The notes under the pieces are model-generated. The model was not told the DNA's origin. It worked only from the letters and a program-made list of their open reading frames with translations, and searched no databases. A stretch of 52,370 nt of DNA from Chloroflexota bacterium (GTDB taxonomy: Bacteria > Chloroflexota > Anaerolineae > J102): contig JAKOVD010000132.1 in assembly GCA_029782215.1 (NCBI GenBank), forward strand, positions 1 to 52,370. The letters run 5' to 3'. The position numbers and the translations under genes were made by a program. Below, one piece after another: positions 9,336-18,531 of the stretch (positions within the stretch are counted from its first letter, which is position 1; the number at the start of each line of letters is the position of its first letter).

Positions 9336-11516
9336 ATGCCTGCCCGGCCGGCTGCGTCCGGCGATGCTGCCATGACTCCTACCCCTTCCCTCACTTCAAG
9401 GCTGCGCCGCTTTCTCGTTTCGCCGTGGACCTGGCTGGCGGTTCTGGCGCTGGCGTGCTATTGGCTGGCGGCCACCTATCATCTGCTGCTTCCTGGTGTG
9501 AACTACGACGAGGTCGCCGATGTCGTGCCGGCGATGGAGTTTCTGCTGCGGCAGCCGCTCGACGTCGCCGGCATCGTCCACATCGCCGGCCGGGACTGGC
9601 CGCTGATGATCATGCCCTATATCAGCGCCGCCAGCACGTACCTGGCGCTGCCTGTCTTCTACCTGGCGGGTGTGACGGTGGCGGCGCTGCGCTACACCAT
9701 GATCACGGTTGGGCTTGTGAGCCTGATCCTGGCATGGGGCTTTCTGCGCGAGTATCTCGACGAGCGTGCGGCGGCGCTGGCGGTCCTTTTGCTGGCGGTC
9801 AACCCGACCTACATCTTCTGGACCCGTATGGGGGTGTGGGTGGCGCTGCCCCTTCTCCCTGTCACCCTGTTAACGCTCTGGCTGCTGTTTCGCTGGCGCC
9901 GCCGGGGCGGCAGGGCGGCCCTGGTGGCAGCGGCGTTCCTTCTGGGCTTTGGCCTCACCGTCAAGCTCCTCTTCCTGTGGGTATGGGTGGCCCTGGTCCT
10001 CGGTTGGCTGATTCTCAGCCCCTGGCTGGAGCCTGACGCGGGGGGCCTGCGGCGGTGGACCTCGCCGGGGCGTCGCCCCGGCCAGGAGCGCCGCCTCTCA
10101 CCGGGGCTTTTCGGCCTCTGTGTGCTGGCCGTGGGCGTTGGCCTGCTCCCCCTGCTGATCTATAACCTCCAGGTGGGCGGGACGCTGAATTTTTTCCGTG
10201 AGGACGTGATGGCGCGCCAGGGCGGGGCTGCGGGGTTGTGGTCCTTGCTGCGGGCGATGCCGCTAACGGCTCTCCGCGATCTGACGACGCTCCTTGACGG
10301 TTCCTGGTTTGAGGCTCGCCTGGGCGCGTCCGTCCGCAATCCCCTGGCGCTGCCGGCGCTGGTGGTGGCCATCCTCATCCTGGCCGGGCTGGCGCTGCGG
10401 AAACGGCTCGTCTACAGCCGCATGCGCGTGGCCTTTCTGCTCATCTACCTGTTCAGCATCGTGGTCATGAGCTCGGCGTCCAGCGTCAGCCAGGGGGCCG
10501 AACACCTGTTGATCCTGTGGCCTGCGCCGCAGGCGCTGGTGGCCGCCGCCGTCTTCGGTTTGGCGGCCACCAGCCGGTCTCTTTCCGGCGTCTGGCGCCG
10601 CCTGGCCTGGGTCCTTCTGATCGGCGCTGTGGTGGGTATGGTGGGCGCCGAAGCAGGGACCACCTGGCGCTACCACCAGGAGCTGGCGCGGACAGGCGGC
10701 GTCGGTCACTTCTCCGACGCCATCTACCAGCTTGCCGCCGATGCCGAGACGCCGGAGTTCCGCCATCTCGTGGTATTGGATTGGGGGTTCACGCGCAATC
10801 TTCAGTTCCTTTCGCAGGGCCGCCTCCGCCCCGAGACGCGGTTTAGCTACGACACGCCGCCCAACCCTGAGTTCACGGCTTACCTCGAGCAAAACATTGC
10901 CCGGCCCGAGGCGCTCTACCTCTTTCACGTCCCGGCTTTCACGGCCTTTCCCGGCCACTACGAAGTGCTGGCGCGCGTGGCTTCCTGGTTTGGCCGCGTG
11001 CCGGTCCTGGTCAAGACCTACCAGCAGCGCGATGGCGAGCCGGTCTACCTGCTCTACCGGATCGAGCCGGCGCCGCCCCTGTACGAGCTGCCGCCTACCG
11101 CCCGGCCCCTGCAGGCGACGTTGGGCGATGACCTGGCGCTGGCGGGCATGGCCCTGCCTGAAGACAGCCTGCGTCCGGGTGCTGGGCTTGACCTGACCCT
11201 CTACTGGCGATCGATCCAACCGGCGCCGTCCAGCTACAAGGTCTTTGTCCACCTGGTGGACGAGACCGGCAAGCTGTGGGCCCAGCACGACGGCATCCCC
11301 CAGCGTTGGCAGTCACCCACCGACACGTGGCAGCCGGGGCAGATCATTCCCGACGCCATCCATTTGACCCTGAGTCCGGACATGCCCGCGGGCAGCTACC
11401 ACCTGTTTGCCGGGATGTACGATCCGGCCACGGGCGAGCGCCTGCCCTTGTTCGTGGACGGCCAGCGGATGCAGGGGGATACGCTGGAACTGGCGACGAT
11501 CGCGGTGGGCGGGTAG
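9336..11516 (+). CDS. GT39-like membrane glycosyltransferase with C-terminal beta domain
   Basis: A 726-residue integral membrane protein of the dolichyl-phosphate-mannose/PMT-like clan, expected to move a sugar from a lipid-linked donor on the outer face of the membrane. After a short cytoplasmic tail come a first helix (WLAVLALACYWLAATYHLL) and the acidic loop NYDEVADVV, with Asp/Glu where this clan has its catalytic acid. About ten more hydrophobic helices run to roughly residue 440. The last ~150 residues are a soluble module (LTLYWRSIQP, VFVHLVDETGKLWAQHDG, LFAGMYDPATGERLPLF), which also occurs in the gene at 12333-15251. The start is uncertain: 9336 has no SD, and ATG 9372 is an alternative. 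Acceptor and sugar are unknown. Confidence 0.72.
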   Translation: MPARPAASGDAAMTPTPSLTSRLRRFLVSPWTWLAVLALACYWLAATYHLLLPGVNYDEVADVVPAMEFLLRQPLDVAGIVHIAGRDWPLMIMPYISAASTYLALPVFYLAGVTVAALRYTMITVGLVSLILAWGFLREYLDERAAALAVLLLAVNPTYIFWTRMGVWVALPLLPVTLLTLWLLFRWRRRGGRAALVAAAFLLGFGLTVKLLFLWVWVALVLGWLILSPWLEPDAGGLRRWTSPGRRPGQERRLSPGLFGLCVLAVGVGLLPLLIYNLQVGGTLNFFREDVMARQGGAAGLWSLLRAMPLTALRDLTTLLDGSWFEARLGASVRNPLALPALVVAILILAGLALRKRLVYSRMRVAFLLIYLFSIVVMSSASSVSQGAEHLLILWPAPQALVAAAVFGLAATSRSLSGVWRRLAWVLLIGAVVGMVGAEAGTTWRYHQELARTGGVGHFSDAIYQLAADAETPEFRHLVVLDWGFTRNLQFLSQGRLRPETRFSYDTPPNPEFTAYLEQNIARPEALYLFHVPAFTAFPGHYEVLARVASWFGRVPVLVKTYQQRDGEPVYLLYRIEPAPPLYELPPTARPLQATLGDDLALAGMALPEDSLRPGAGLDLTLYWRSIQPAPSSYKVFVHLVDETGKLWAQHDGIPQRWQSPTDTWQPGQIIPDAIHLTLSPDMPAGSYHLFAGMYDPATGERLPLFVDGQRMQGDTLELATIAVGG

Positions 11517-11630
11517 GCGCACGCCGAAGCACGGCGGGACACGCGCATCGCCCGCGACACAGGCGGTCAGGACAACCGCTCCTGTTTCAACCAGTGCGAG
11601 CGACCGCAAACGGGATGTTTGCTTACGCGA

Positions 11631-11659
11631 TTGACGCGCTTTGACACAATTGGTATGAT
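11631..11659 (+). promoter_or_regulatory. Promoter of the nitroreductase gene
   Basis: TTGACG (11631-11636), a 17-nt spacer and TATGAT (11654-11659) lie about 60 nt before the ATG. A second TTGACA at 11641 is only 7 nt from the same -10 and does not fit. Confidence 0.65.
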
Positions 11660-11720
11660 TTGTGCGTTACTGATCAGGGCTGGCTTGATCTGCGGCATAT
11701 GAGGTTCAGTGGAGGCTGCT

Positions 11721-12233
11721 ATGCCCAACACGACTGTGCCCCAATGGATACTGCAGCGCCGCAGCATTCGTGAGTACACGAGCACGCCCGTCAGCGATGA
11801 GCAGGTCGAGGCGCTGCTCCAGGCTGCGATGGCGGCGCCGTCGGCGAACGATGTCAGACCCTGGGCGTTTGTGGTCGTACGCGACCCGGAGCGCCGGCGC
11901 GCCCTGGGCGAGACCCATCAGTGGAGCGTCATGTGCGCCCAGGCGCCGGTGGTTTTTGTCGTGCTCGGCAGTCCCGACAAGTCTGACCACTGGGTCGAGG
12001 ACTGCAGCGCCGCCACGGAGAATCTGCTGCTGACGGCGGCAGCGCTTGGGTTGGGCAGTGTTTGGGTGGCCGTTTATCCCCGCACCCCGCGCGAAGACCA
12101 CTTACGCCGGGTCCTGAACATCCCCGCCAACCTGCGCGTGCTCTGTCTCGTCCCCGTGGGCGAACCCGAGGCTCCCAAGGCGCCTCGCACCCGCTACGAA
12201 GCCAGCAAGGTGCACTACGAGATGTTCGGGTAA
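11721..12233 (+). CDS. Nitroreductase-family FMN oxidoreductase
   Basis: A 170-residue protein of the NfsB/FRase-like nitroreductase family, FMN-dependent and usually dimeric, reducing quinones, nitro compounds or flavins with NAD(P)H. Family features are the N-terminal RRSIREYTSTPVSDEQVEAL, where the conserved RxSxRxF/Y region contacts the FMN phosphate, then AAMAAPSANDVRPWAFVVV (~35) and TENLLLTAAALGLGSVWV (~105). GGAGG six nt before ATG 11721 fixes the start, 12 nt inside the longest open frame. It is monocistronic with its own promoter. Substrate cannot be inferred. Confidence 0.9.
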   Translation: MPNTTVPQWILQRRSIREYTSTPVSDEQVEALLQAAMAAPSANDVRPWAFVVVRDPERRRALGETHQWSVMCAQAPVVFVVLGSPDKSDHWVEDCSAATENLLLTAAALGLGSVWVAVYPRTPREDHLRRVLNIPANLRVLCLVPVGEPEAPKAPRTRYEASKVHYEMFG

Positions 12234-12239
12234 ACGATT

Positions 12240-12278
12240 CTTTGGAGACTGCTTCGCTGCGCTCGCAGTGACAGGGTG
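12240..12278. repeat. Dispersed intergenic repeat fragment (GACTGCTTCGCTGCGCTCGC family)
   Basis: TTGGAGACTGCTTCGCTGCG, followed by CTCGCAGTGACAGGG, lies between the convergent nitroreductase and glycosyltransferase genes. This word is familiar from many bacterial genomes as a short dispersed palindromic repeat, whose complementary translation gives the well-known CHCERSEA artefact seen here on the minus strand. Only one copy is present in this window, so the call rests on recognition. Confidence 0.45.
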
Positions 12279-12332
12279 AGCGGAAGTCTCTGGTCGAGTC
12301 TGCGATCCTGCCGTGGGCGGCCCGGCCCTCTG

Positions 12333-15251
12333 CTATTTGGCCGGCACCTGGATCCGCCGTTCCGCCGGCGTCTCCCCCGAAGGAAGCTGCACCGGCAGCC
12401 GCTCCCCGGTCTCGGGATCGTACCAGCCCAGCAGCAGGGACGCTGCCTGCTTGCCGGCGGGCGCTTCCAGCCTGACGCGGTCGACGACGTATTCGCCTGC
12501 ACGCCAAAACGGCATCGGGATCACGCCGTTGGCGGGCGCACCGTCGGCCTGGGCGATGACCTGCCCCTGCTCGTCCAGGGCCTGGGCGAAGCGCCAAAAG
12601 GCCGAGGCCGGCGGCCGGATCACCCGCCAGTAGAGCGTCACATCGGTCACATTATCGTGCTGCTCGCTGTCATAGCCTTCGAGGACGAAGGCATCGTCCC
12701 AGAGCGCCCCCACAGGGTGCTGCGGGGTCTGCGCCAGGGAGGTGACGGGTGTCTGGCGGCGAACCTCCGGCGCACCCAGGACGGCGCACGCGGTCGCCAG
12801 CTCCGCGCCCTCGGCGCAGAGCTCGAGCTTGACCGCGGTCACTTCCGGCGGCAGGGTGAGGGCGGGCGTCTGGTGAGTGAGGCGCAAGGTCTGCCCCGCC
12901 GGCCAGGTATCCGGCAGCGGCTGCAGGGTGGGGGCGTCGACGTCGGCCAGGAGACGGTCGTCCGGCGCTGTGACGCGCAGGTGGAAGCGGAGCCCGGTGG
13001 TGGAGAGGTCCCGGGCTGCCTTCCAGGACAGGCGGATGTCGGTGGGGATGCCCTCGACGAGGCTGTCCTGGGGCTCCCACCACCCCACCGGCGCCAGGAC
13101 TGCAGCGTCTGCGCCTGCGACCGCCGGATAGGGCGGCGTTGGCGCCTGCCCGGTGATGGGGGTCGTCGTCTGCAGGCCGGCGACAACAGGGGCTGCGGCC
13201 ACAAAGGCGCCGGCGCGCTGGCTGGGCAGCGCCCCGCCGATGTCATCGTAGACCACAAGCCGTGTGCGGTAGTCCCCCGGCGGCAGGTCCGGCGGCAGGG
13301 GGAGGGGCGTCACGTCGACGAAGGTGTCTCCCGGCTGCCAGTACAGGAAGGGCAGCCCGCTGGCGGCATCCAGCTTGGACCACTGGTAGCTGGTGCCGTC
13401 CTCCAGGGTGACCGAGTACTTGGGCGTCGCCGGAGGCTGGCCGGGGGGCGCCGAACGCGGGTAGGGCGCCAGCGCCGTCCACACGGTGATCAGCTCGGCG
13501 TGATCGCCCTGCTGCCTGGCCCCCGCGGCATCGAGACGCAGGGCGCCGCCGTACACGAGCGGTTCGTCCAAGGGGCGGACGCCTGCCGCCGCCAGCGCCT
13601 GGTCGACCTCCTGGCGGTCCAGCCGGAAGCCTTCAACCAGGTCATAGGTCCCGCTGCGGGATGGAAGCCGCACGGCATCGCGCGCCGCCGTGGTCAGGAG
13701 GGACCAGGCCGGCGGCTTCTGTGTCTGGCTGGCGGGCAGCAGGTAGAGGGCGCCGCCTTGGGCAGGCAGCGGCATGCTCTCGGGCAGATGGAACCAGCGC
13801 ACGTCGGTTCGCTGCGGCTCATAGAGCTGGTAGGTGAGGGCGTCGAGGTCGTAGAGGCGGTTGGTGCCCATGTAGACTGGCCCCTCGAAGGGATGGCTGT
13901 CGAGATAGGCGGCGGCGGCGCGGAAGTCGGCGTTGTAGATGCGCTGCGCCGGCTCGGCCTCTGCCCACTGCTGGAAATAGGCGCGGCCGTTCTCGATCGT
14001 ATGCCAACCGACGATGATGACCAGCGCCAGGGCGATGAGAGTGATGGGCAGGCCGGAGGCATGCGTCCCCGCTGCGCGCGCCGTCCGGCGCTGCAGCCAG
14101 CCGGCTGCCAGCCACAGGCCCCGCGCCGCCAAGATGAACAGGAACGGCAGGGCAATGACCCCGCGCATGTAGAGGGCGTCGGCGCCAGTGAGCATGTTCG
14201 ATGCCAGACCCACCAGGACGGCGCCAAAGAGCACGGCCTCCTGGCGGCGGCGCCAATGGTACACGGCATAGCTGAGACCGGCGAGGAAGAAAGGCGCCAG
14301 CAGCAGGCTGAACACCGGCCGGCCGGGAATGTTGTACTGGTAGGGGAGCGCCCGCGACCCCTGCCAGATGATGGACAGGAGGGTGTCCCGCAGGTTGCCC
14401 AGCACGGGGCCAAGGTTCCCCTGGCCCGCCGCCGCCAGCGCGCCGGACAGCTCGCGCAGCCGTTGGTCGGCGGCGCTGGGGTGAGCGCGCACGTAGAGAA
14501 ACAGGGGCGCGCTCACCAGGGCCATCAGGCCGAGGACGAGCAGCAGCCCGGCGATGGCCTGGCGCCTGGTGGTGCTTCCGGCGCCGGGTCGCCAGCGGTC
14601 AAGAAACCATGAAGCCAGCTCACAGGCAAGCAGCATGACCGGCAGCCCGAACAGGGCGCGGCCGGCCGGGTAGGTGTAGAGCGCCAGACCACCCCAAAGC
14701 CCGGCCAGCGCCAGGTCGCGGTAGGACAATCGCTGCAGGCCCCGGACCAGGAAATAGACCATCGCCACGGCAAACGGCACGAGCGCGGCTGGTTCCAGGC
14801 CCAGGCGGGCCAGGAACAGAAACCAGAAAGAGCCTGCCAACAGCAGGACGGCCAGCAGCGCCGCCGGGCGCGGCAGGTAGCGCCGGGCCGTGACCAGGGT
14901 GAACGCCAGGCCGAGCATTCCCCACGCCGCCGAGGCGAAGCGCAGACTCCAGACATAGCGTCCGCCGGCCAGGAGAAAGGCCAGGGCGGCGCTGTAGATG
15001 CCGATGGGCTCGCGACCGAAATTCGCCGGAAAATAGAGCTGGAAGTGTCCCTGCAGAACGTCCAGGGCATCCCGGCTGTTGAACATCTGGTCGTGCTGGA
15101 ACCCGGGCGGCACATCTGCCAGCCTGACCAGCAGCAGCCCCCAGGCGAGAAGCAGAACGGCTGCCGCACCCAGCCGGTAGGCAGTGGGCGTATGCCACCA
15201 GGGCGCGCCCGCCGCCGATCTTCGCTGTTTCCCGCCGGTGTCCATGCGCAT
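12333..15251 (-). CDS. Large GT39-like membrane glycosyltransferase with long C-terminal beta-rich region
   Basis: A 972-residue protein whose N-terminal ~450 residues are a polytopic GT39/PMT-like domain: helix 1 YRLGAAAVLLLAWGLLLVRL, then the loop PPGFQHDQMFNSRDALDVLQ with candidate catalytic Asp, and helices to about residue 430. The C-terminal ~520 residues are extracytoplasmic and hold repeated beta modules, including SVTLEDGTSYQWSKLDA and the ending VTLYWRVIRPPASAFWRFAQ ... WYDPETGERLPV. The ending is the same module that closes the protein at 9336-11516. It begins 3 nt after the stop of the HExxH membrane protein, so it is the last gene of the glycolytic transcription unit or coupled to it. 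The donor is probably polyprenyl-phosphate-linked; the acceptor is unknown. Confidence 0.72.
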   Translation of the reverse strand: MRMDTGGKQRRSAAGAPWWHTPTAYRLGAAAVLLLAWGLLLVRLADVPPGFQHDQMFNSRDALDVLQGHFQLYFPANFGREPIGIYSAALAFLLAGGRYVWSLRFASAAWGMLGLAFTLVTARRYLPRPAALLAVLLLAGSFWFLFLARLGLEPAALVPFAVAMVYFLVRGLQRLSYRDLALAGLWGGLALYTYPAGRALFGLPVMLLACELASWFLDRWRPGAGSTTRRQAIAGLLLVLGLMALVSAPLFLYVRAHPSAADQRLRELSGALAAAGQGNLGPVLGNLRDTLLSIIWQGSRALPYQYNIPGRPVFSLLLAPFFLAGLSYAVYHWRRRQEAVLFGAVLVGLASNMLTGADALYMRGVIALPFLFILAARGLWLAAGWLQRRTARAAGTHASGLPITLIALALVIIVGWHTIENGRAYFQQWAEAEPAQRIYNADFRAAAAYLDSHPFEGPVYMGTNRLYDLDALTYQLYEPQRTDVRWFHLPESMPLPAQGGALYLLPASQTQKPPAWSLLTTAARDAVRLPSRSGTYDLVEGFRLDRQEVDQALAAAGVRPLDEPLVYGGALRLDAAGARQQGDHAELITVWTALAPYPRSAPPGQPPATPKYSVTLEDGTSYQWSKLDAASGLPFLYWQPGDTFVDVTPLPLPPDLPPGDYRTRLVVYDDIGGALPSQRAGAFVAAAPVVAGLQTTTPITGQAPTPPYPAVAGADAAVLAPVGWWEPQDSLVEGIPTDIRLSWKAARDLSTTGLRFHLRVTAPDDRLLADVDAPTLQPLPDTWPAGQTLRLTHQTPALTLPPEVTAVKLELCAEGAELATACAVLGAPEVRRQTPVTSLAQTPQHPVGALWDDAFVLEGYDSEQHDNVTDVTLYWRVIRPPASAFWRFAQALDEQGQVIAQADGAPANGVIPMPFWRAGEYVVDRVRLEAPAGKQAASLLLGWYDPETGERLPVQLPSGETPAERRIQVPAK

Positions 15252-15254
15252 GGC

Positions 15255-16001
15255 CTAACGTCCGATCCCGGCCAGCAGGTAATGGATGGCGCCGAAGATC
15301 GCCATCAGCGTGAGATGGATCAGCAAAGCGATGCCCAGGCCGACGGCGTAGACGCTGAAGGCGTCCTCCAGCGTGGCGCTCCAGCTTGCCGGCATGGCGG
15401 GGACCCCAACGAGGAGATAGATGGCCACCAGGACGAGACCCAGGTAGAGCAGCATGCGCTGCACGGGCGCGCGATCGCTGGCGCTGAGGAACATGGCGTC
15501 GCTCACCGTGAACAGCAGATAGATCGTGAGCAGCGCATCGGGCTGCTGCAGGCTGGCGCGCAGGATGGCCAAGGCCAGCTCCCATTGGCCGGTCTGCCAG
15601 AAGGTGACGAACTGCCCCATATCCACCAGGCTGTTGGCCAGGAGAAGCGTCAACAGACTGCAGACCAGGAGGGGGGCCAGGCCGATCAGGGTGTGCTGCC
15701 AGAGCCTGCCCCCGCGCACGTCGACCGAGCCGAGCCGCAGCGTCCCCTCAGGCGTCATCTGGGGCAGGATGGTGAAATTCCCGGTCTTCACGCCGAGCAG
15801 CTTGGCCATCAGCCAGTGACTGGTCTCGTGCACCAGGGTGCCCGGCAGGATGACGATGGCGTAAATGCTGGCGGCGGCGCCTTCGTGATGCGTCAGACGG
15901 AAGACAACCGAGACAAAGAAAAAAGCAAGCTGGCGGCTCACCCACCACAGAGCCGCCAGCAAGGCCAGACTCCAAACAAGCGGCGCCCAAGGGCCCAGCA
16001 T
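15255..16001 (-). CDS. Polytopic membrane protein with HExxH motif (M50-like), function unknown
   Basis: A 248-residue protein with about six hydrophobic helices. After a double helix at the N-terminus comes ILPGTLVHETSHWLMAKLLG (~55-70). HETSH is an HExxH zinc-metallopeptidase motif in a membrane context, as in site-2-protease-like M50 proteins. A second metal-ligand motif of the LDG/NPDG type is not obvious, although FTVSDAMFLSASDRAP (~165) has aspartates in a suitable place. It could therefore be a peptidase or a structural relative. Its ATG shares one base with the tpiA stop (TAATG), showing tight coupling to glycolysis genes. A glycosyltransferase follows 3 nt later. Confidence 0.6.
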   Translation of the reverse strand: MLGPWAPLVWSLALLAALWWVSRQLAFFFVSVVFRLTHHEGAAASIYAIVILPGTLVHETSHWLMAKLLGVKTGNFTILPQMTPEGTLRLGSVDVRGGRLWQHTLIGLAPLLVCSLLTLLLANSLVDMGQFVTFWQTGQWELALAILRASLQQPDALLTIYLLFTVSDAMFLSASDRAPVQRMLLYLGLVLVAIYLLVGVPAMPASWSATLEDAFSVYAVGLGIALLIHLTLMAIFGAIHYLLAGIGR

Positions 16002-16771
16002 TACAGCCCTCGCGCTCGCGCTGTCTCCTTCACCATCGTCACGAACGCGTCGACGGTCAGGCTGGCGCCGCCGACGAGGGCGCCGTCGATTTCCGGCTGG
16101 AGCATGAGGTCGTAGATATTCTTGGCGTTAGCGCTGCCGCCGTACTGGATGCGCACGGCCTGGGCGACTGCCTCGCCATAGAGGTTGGCGACCTTGCCCC
16201 GCACCGTCAGGCCGATGATGCGGTTGGCGTCGGCGCTCGTCGCCGTCAGACCGGTGCCGATGGCCCAGATGGGCTCATAGGCAATGACCAGGCCGGCGAC
16301 CTGCTCGGCCGTAAGGCCGGCAAGGGCGGCCTGCACCTGCCCGCTGACAAAGGCGTCCGTCTCACCCTTCTGGTTCTGTTCCAGGCTTTCGCCAACGCAG
16401 ATGATGGGGGTGATGCCGTGGCTGAGCAGGGCCTTGGCCTTCTTGTTGACCCACTCGTCCGTTTCGCCGAAGTAGGCGCGGCGCTCGGAGTGGCCGATGA
16501 TGCAGTAGGTCACCAGACCCTGCAACATGCCCGGTGCGACCTCGCCGGTGAAGGCGCCTTTCTCTTCCCAGTAGACATCCTGGGCGCCCACCGCCACCCG
16601 GCTTGCCGCCAGCGCCTCGGAGACGGCGGCGACAGAGATGAAGGGCGGGCAGACCACCGTTTCGACGCCCGCAATGTCCTGCGCACCTGTGCGCACACCG
16701 CGGGCAAGGGCCAGCGCCTCGCCGACGGTTGTGTTCATCTTCCAGTTGCCAGCAATAATGGGTTTTCGCAT
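16001..16771 (-). CDS. tpiA: Triosephosphate isomerase
   Basis: Interconverts dihydroxyacetone phosphate and glyceraldehyde 3-phosphate in the cytosol. The 256-residue TIM barrel has the N-terminal lysine in AGNWKMN (~10), the catalytic histidine in [13 protein letters not shown] (~96), the catalytic glutamate in [16 protein letters not shown] (~167, with the mobile loop) and the phosphate-binding YGGSANAKN (~215). AGGAGC precedes the ATG. It lies 60 nt after a small Zn-ribbon gene in the order gap-pgk-x-tpiA. Confidence 0.96.
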   Translation of the reverse strand: MRKPIIAGNWKMNTTVGEALALARGVRTGAQDIAGVETVVCPPFISVAAVSEALAASRVAVGAQDVYWEEKGAFTGEVAPGMLQGLVTYCIIGHSERRAYFGETDEWVNKKAKALLSHGITPIICVGESLEQNQKGETDAFVSGQVQAALAGLTAEQVAGLVIAYEPIWAIGTGLTATSADANRIIGLTVRGKVANLYGEAVAQAVRIQYGGSANAKNIYDLMLQPEIDGALVGGASLTVDAFVTMVKETARARGL

Positions 16772-16831
16772 GACTTGCTCCTATCCTATGTCAAGGGAGA
16801 CGTCCGGCGGCTGTAGAGTCAGCCGCCGGCG

Positions 16832-17137
16832 TCAAGCGGTTGCTTCGGTGATGACCTCTCCGCCGGTCGCCTCCTGCGAGAGGAGACGCTTGGTGCCGTC
16901 AAAGGTCAGCGCCAGCTCGATCCGTTGGAAACACCGGTTCTTGCCGTCGCCGACCACCGTTTTGTGCACCACGTATTGGCCGCTGTCGTAGTCCGGGCTG
17001 AGGTCGTTGAGCAAATCGATCCGTACGGGAATGACCTCACCGCAGCGCCGGCAGCGGACATGGACCCAGTAGGCCCGGTCCCCGGCGCCCGGTGAGGGTG
17101 GACTGAACAGTTTGCGCAGACGATCGGCGAAGCTCAT
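16832..17137 (-). CDS. Small zinc-ribbon protein encoded between pgk and tpiA, function unknown
   Basis: A 101-residue soluble protein. After the amphipathic start MSFADRLRKLFSPPSP comes WVHVRCRRCGEVIPVRIDL, with a CxxC knuckle at about 29-32. A single further Cys sits at KNRCFQRIEL (~69). It ends GTKRLLSQEATGGEVITE. The knuckle suggests half of a zinc ribbon or metal site, so it may act as a dimer. Placement inside the glycolytic block, 45 nt after pgk and 60 nt before tpiA, suggests cotranscription, but no role in glycolysis can be claimed. Confidence 0.65.
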   Translation of the reverse strand: MSFADRLRKLFSPPSPGAGDRAYWVHVRCRRCGEVIPVRIDLLNDLSPDYDSGQYVVHKTVVGDGKNRCFQRIELALTFDGTKRLLSQEATGGEVITEATA

Positions 17138-17182
17138 GGTGATGGCGGCAGCGACGGAGAGAGGGGAGGATGAGAGGGTTGG

Positions 17183-18379
17183 CTAGGCCTCGTCGAGGAC
17201 CTCGATGCCGGGCAGGGCCTGGCCCTCGAGAAAGGTCAGAGAGGCGCCGCCCCCGGTCGAGACGTGCGTGACCTTGTCTTCCAGCCCGGCAGCGCTGATG
17301 GCCGCTGCCGAGTCACCGCCGCCGATGATGGTCGTGGCATCGGCCAGACCGGCCAGGGTGTGGGCGATGGCGAAGGTGCCTTCGGCGAAGCGCGGCATCT
17401 CGAAGACGCCCAGCGGGCCATTCCAGACCACGGTCTTGGCGTTTTCCAGGACGCGCTGGTAGGCCGCCACCGTGGCGGGGCCGACATCCAGGACCATACG
17501 ATCAGCAGGCACGGCGTCGACCGAGACAACGGCAGCCTCGGCGTTGGCGTCGAAAGCGGTGGCGGCGACCACGTCCACCGGCAGGTGCAGGCGGCCGCTT
17601 GCCTTGGCCAGGATGCTGCGGGCGGTGTCAAGGGCGTCGGCTTCCACGAGGGACTTGCCCATTTCCTTGCCTTGGGCGGCCAGGAAGGTGTTGGCCATGC
17701 CGCCGCCGATCAGCAGGGCGTCGACCTTGTCCAGCAGATTGTTGATGACGGCGATCTTGTCCGAGACCTTGGCGCCGCCCAGGATGGCGACAAAGGGGCG
17801 CCTGGGGTTGAGAACGGCGTTGCCCAGGTAGGCGATCTCCTTCTCCACGAGAAGCCCGGCCACCACAGGGCCGCCCTTGGCCCTCACCGCCTGGGGGACG
17901 GCCTCCATCGAGGCGTCGGCGCGGTGGCTAGTGCCGAAGGCGTCGTTGACATAGGCCTCGCCCAGGGCGGCGATGGCGGCGGCGAAGGCGGGATCGCCCT
18001 TCTGTTCGCCGGGATGGAAGCGCAGGTTTTCCAGCAGGAGGATGTCGCCGGGCTGGAGGTTGTCGGCCAGGGCCTGCACTTCGGGACCGATGATGTCATT
18101 GGCCAGTTGGACCCGGTGCCAGGGCAGCAGCGCCTGCAGGCGACCGGCCACCGGCGCCATGCTGTACTTACGCTCGGGCGCACCCTTGGGCCGGCCCAGG
18201 TGGGACATCACGATGAGGCGAGCGTCCTTCTCCAGCAGGTAGCGCAGGGTGGGCAGCGCCGCCTGGATGCGAATGTCGTCGGTGATAGACAGCTCTTTGT
18301 CGAGCGGTACGTTGAAGTCGACACGGACCAGAACACGCTTGCCTGTCGGGTCAAAGTCATTCAAAGTCTTCTTGTTCAT
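17183..18379 (-). CDS. pgk: Phosphoglycerate kinase
   Basis: Makes ATP and 3-phosphoglycerate from 1,3-bisphosphoglycerate. At 398 residues it has full family length. Visible motifs: [14 protein letters not shown] (~15-30), [17 protein letters not shown] (~58), [14 protein letters not shown] (~115), [11 protein letters not shown] (~195), the nucleotide-binding [18 protein letters not shown] (~325) and [11 protein letters not shown] (~360). GGGGAG precedes ATG 18379. It lies 152 nt after gap; that gap holds a strong hairpin which may reduce or modulate pgk expression relative to gap. Confidence 0.96.
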   Translation of the reverse strand: MNKKTLNDFDPTGKRVLVRVDFNVPLDKELSITDDIRIQAALPTLRYLLEKDARLIVMSHLGRPKGAPERKYSMAPVAGRLQALLPWHRVQLANDIIGPEVQALADNLQPGDILLLENLRFHPGEQKGDPAFAAAIAALGEAYVNDAFGTSHRADASMEAVPQAVRAKGGPVVAGLLVEKEIAYLGNAVLNPRRPFVAILGGAKVSDKIAVINNLLDKVDALLIGGGMANTFLAAQGKEMGKSLVEADALDTARSILAKASGRLHLPVDVVAATAFDANAEAAVVSVDAVPADRMVLDVGPATVAAYQRVLENAKTVVWNGPLGVFEMPRFAEGTFAIAHTLAGLADATTIIGGGDSAAAISAAGLEDKVTHVSTGGGASLTFLEGQALPGIEVLDEA

Positions 18380-18422
18380 TGCGAGGTCTCCCCAAAAGAG
18401 ATGCGAATGATCCTAACAAATG

Positions 18423-18470
18423 AAAAGGTGGCAGGACGAGGAGCTTTGCGACCCCCGTGCTGCCACCTTT
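18423..18470 (-). terminator. Long hairpin between gap and pgk, terminator-like
   Basis: On the minus strand AAAGGTGGCAG pairs with CTGCCACCTTT (11 bp). Inside, after a C-C mismatch, ACGGGGG can pair with TCCTCGT using wobble pairs, so the stem reaches about 18 bp. TTTTCATTTG follows. It could terminate part of the gap transcripts or protect the gap mRNA 3' end; partial readthrough into pgk is expected because pgk has no obvious promoter. Confidence 0.55.
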
Positions 18471-18531
18471 CAGTCCTAGAGCAGGCGAGACAGGGCGAGC
18501 GACGCCCGGTCTCGTGCAGCCTGCCGCTGGC

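Noticed and set aside
11641..11646. Perfect TTGACA as -35 of the nitroreductase gene
   Set aside because: Only 7 nt from TATGAT and no other -10 at 16-18 nt; TTGACG at 11631 has the correct 17-nt spacing.
12276..14612. 778-codon plus-strand open frame
   Set aside because: Antisense to the GT39-like gene at 12333-15251. Its translation is Arg/Gly/Gln-rich low-complexity text without motifs, as expected for the shadow of a GC-rich gene.
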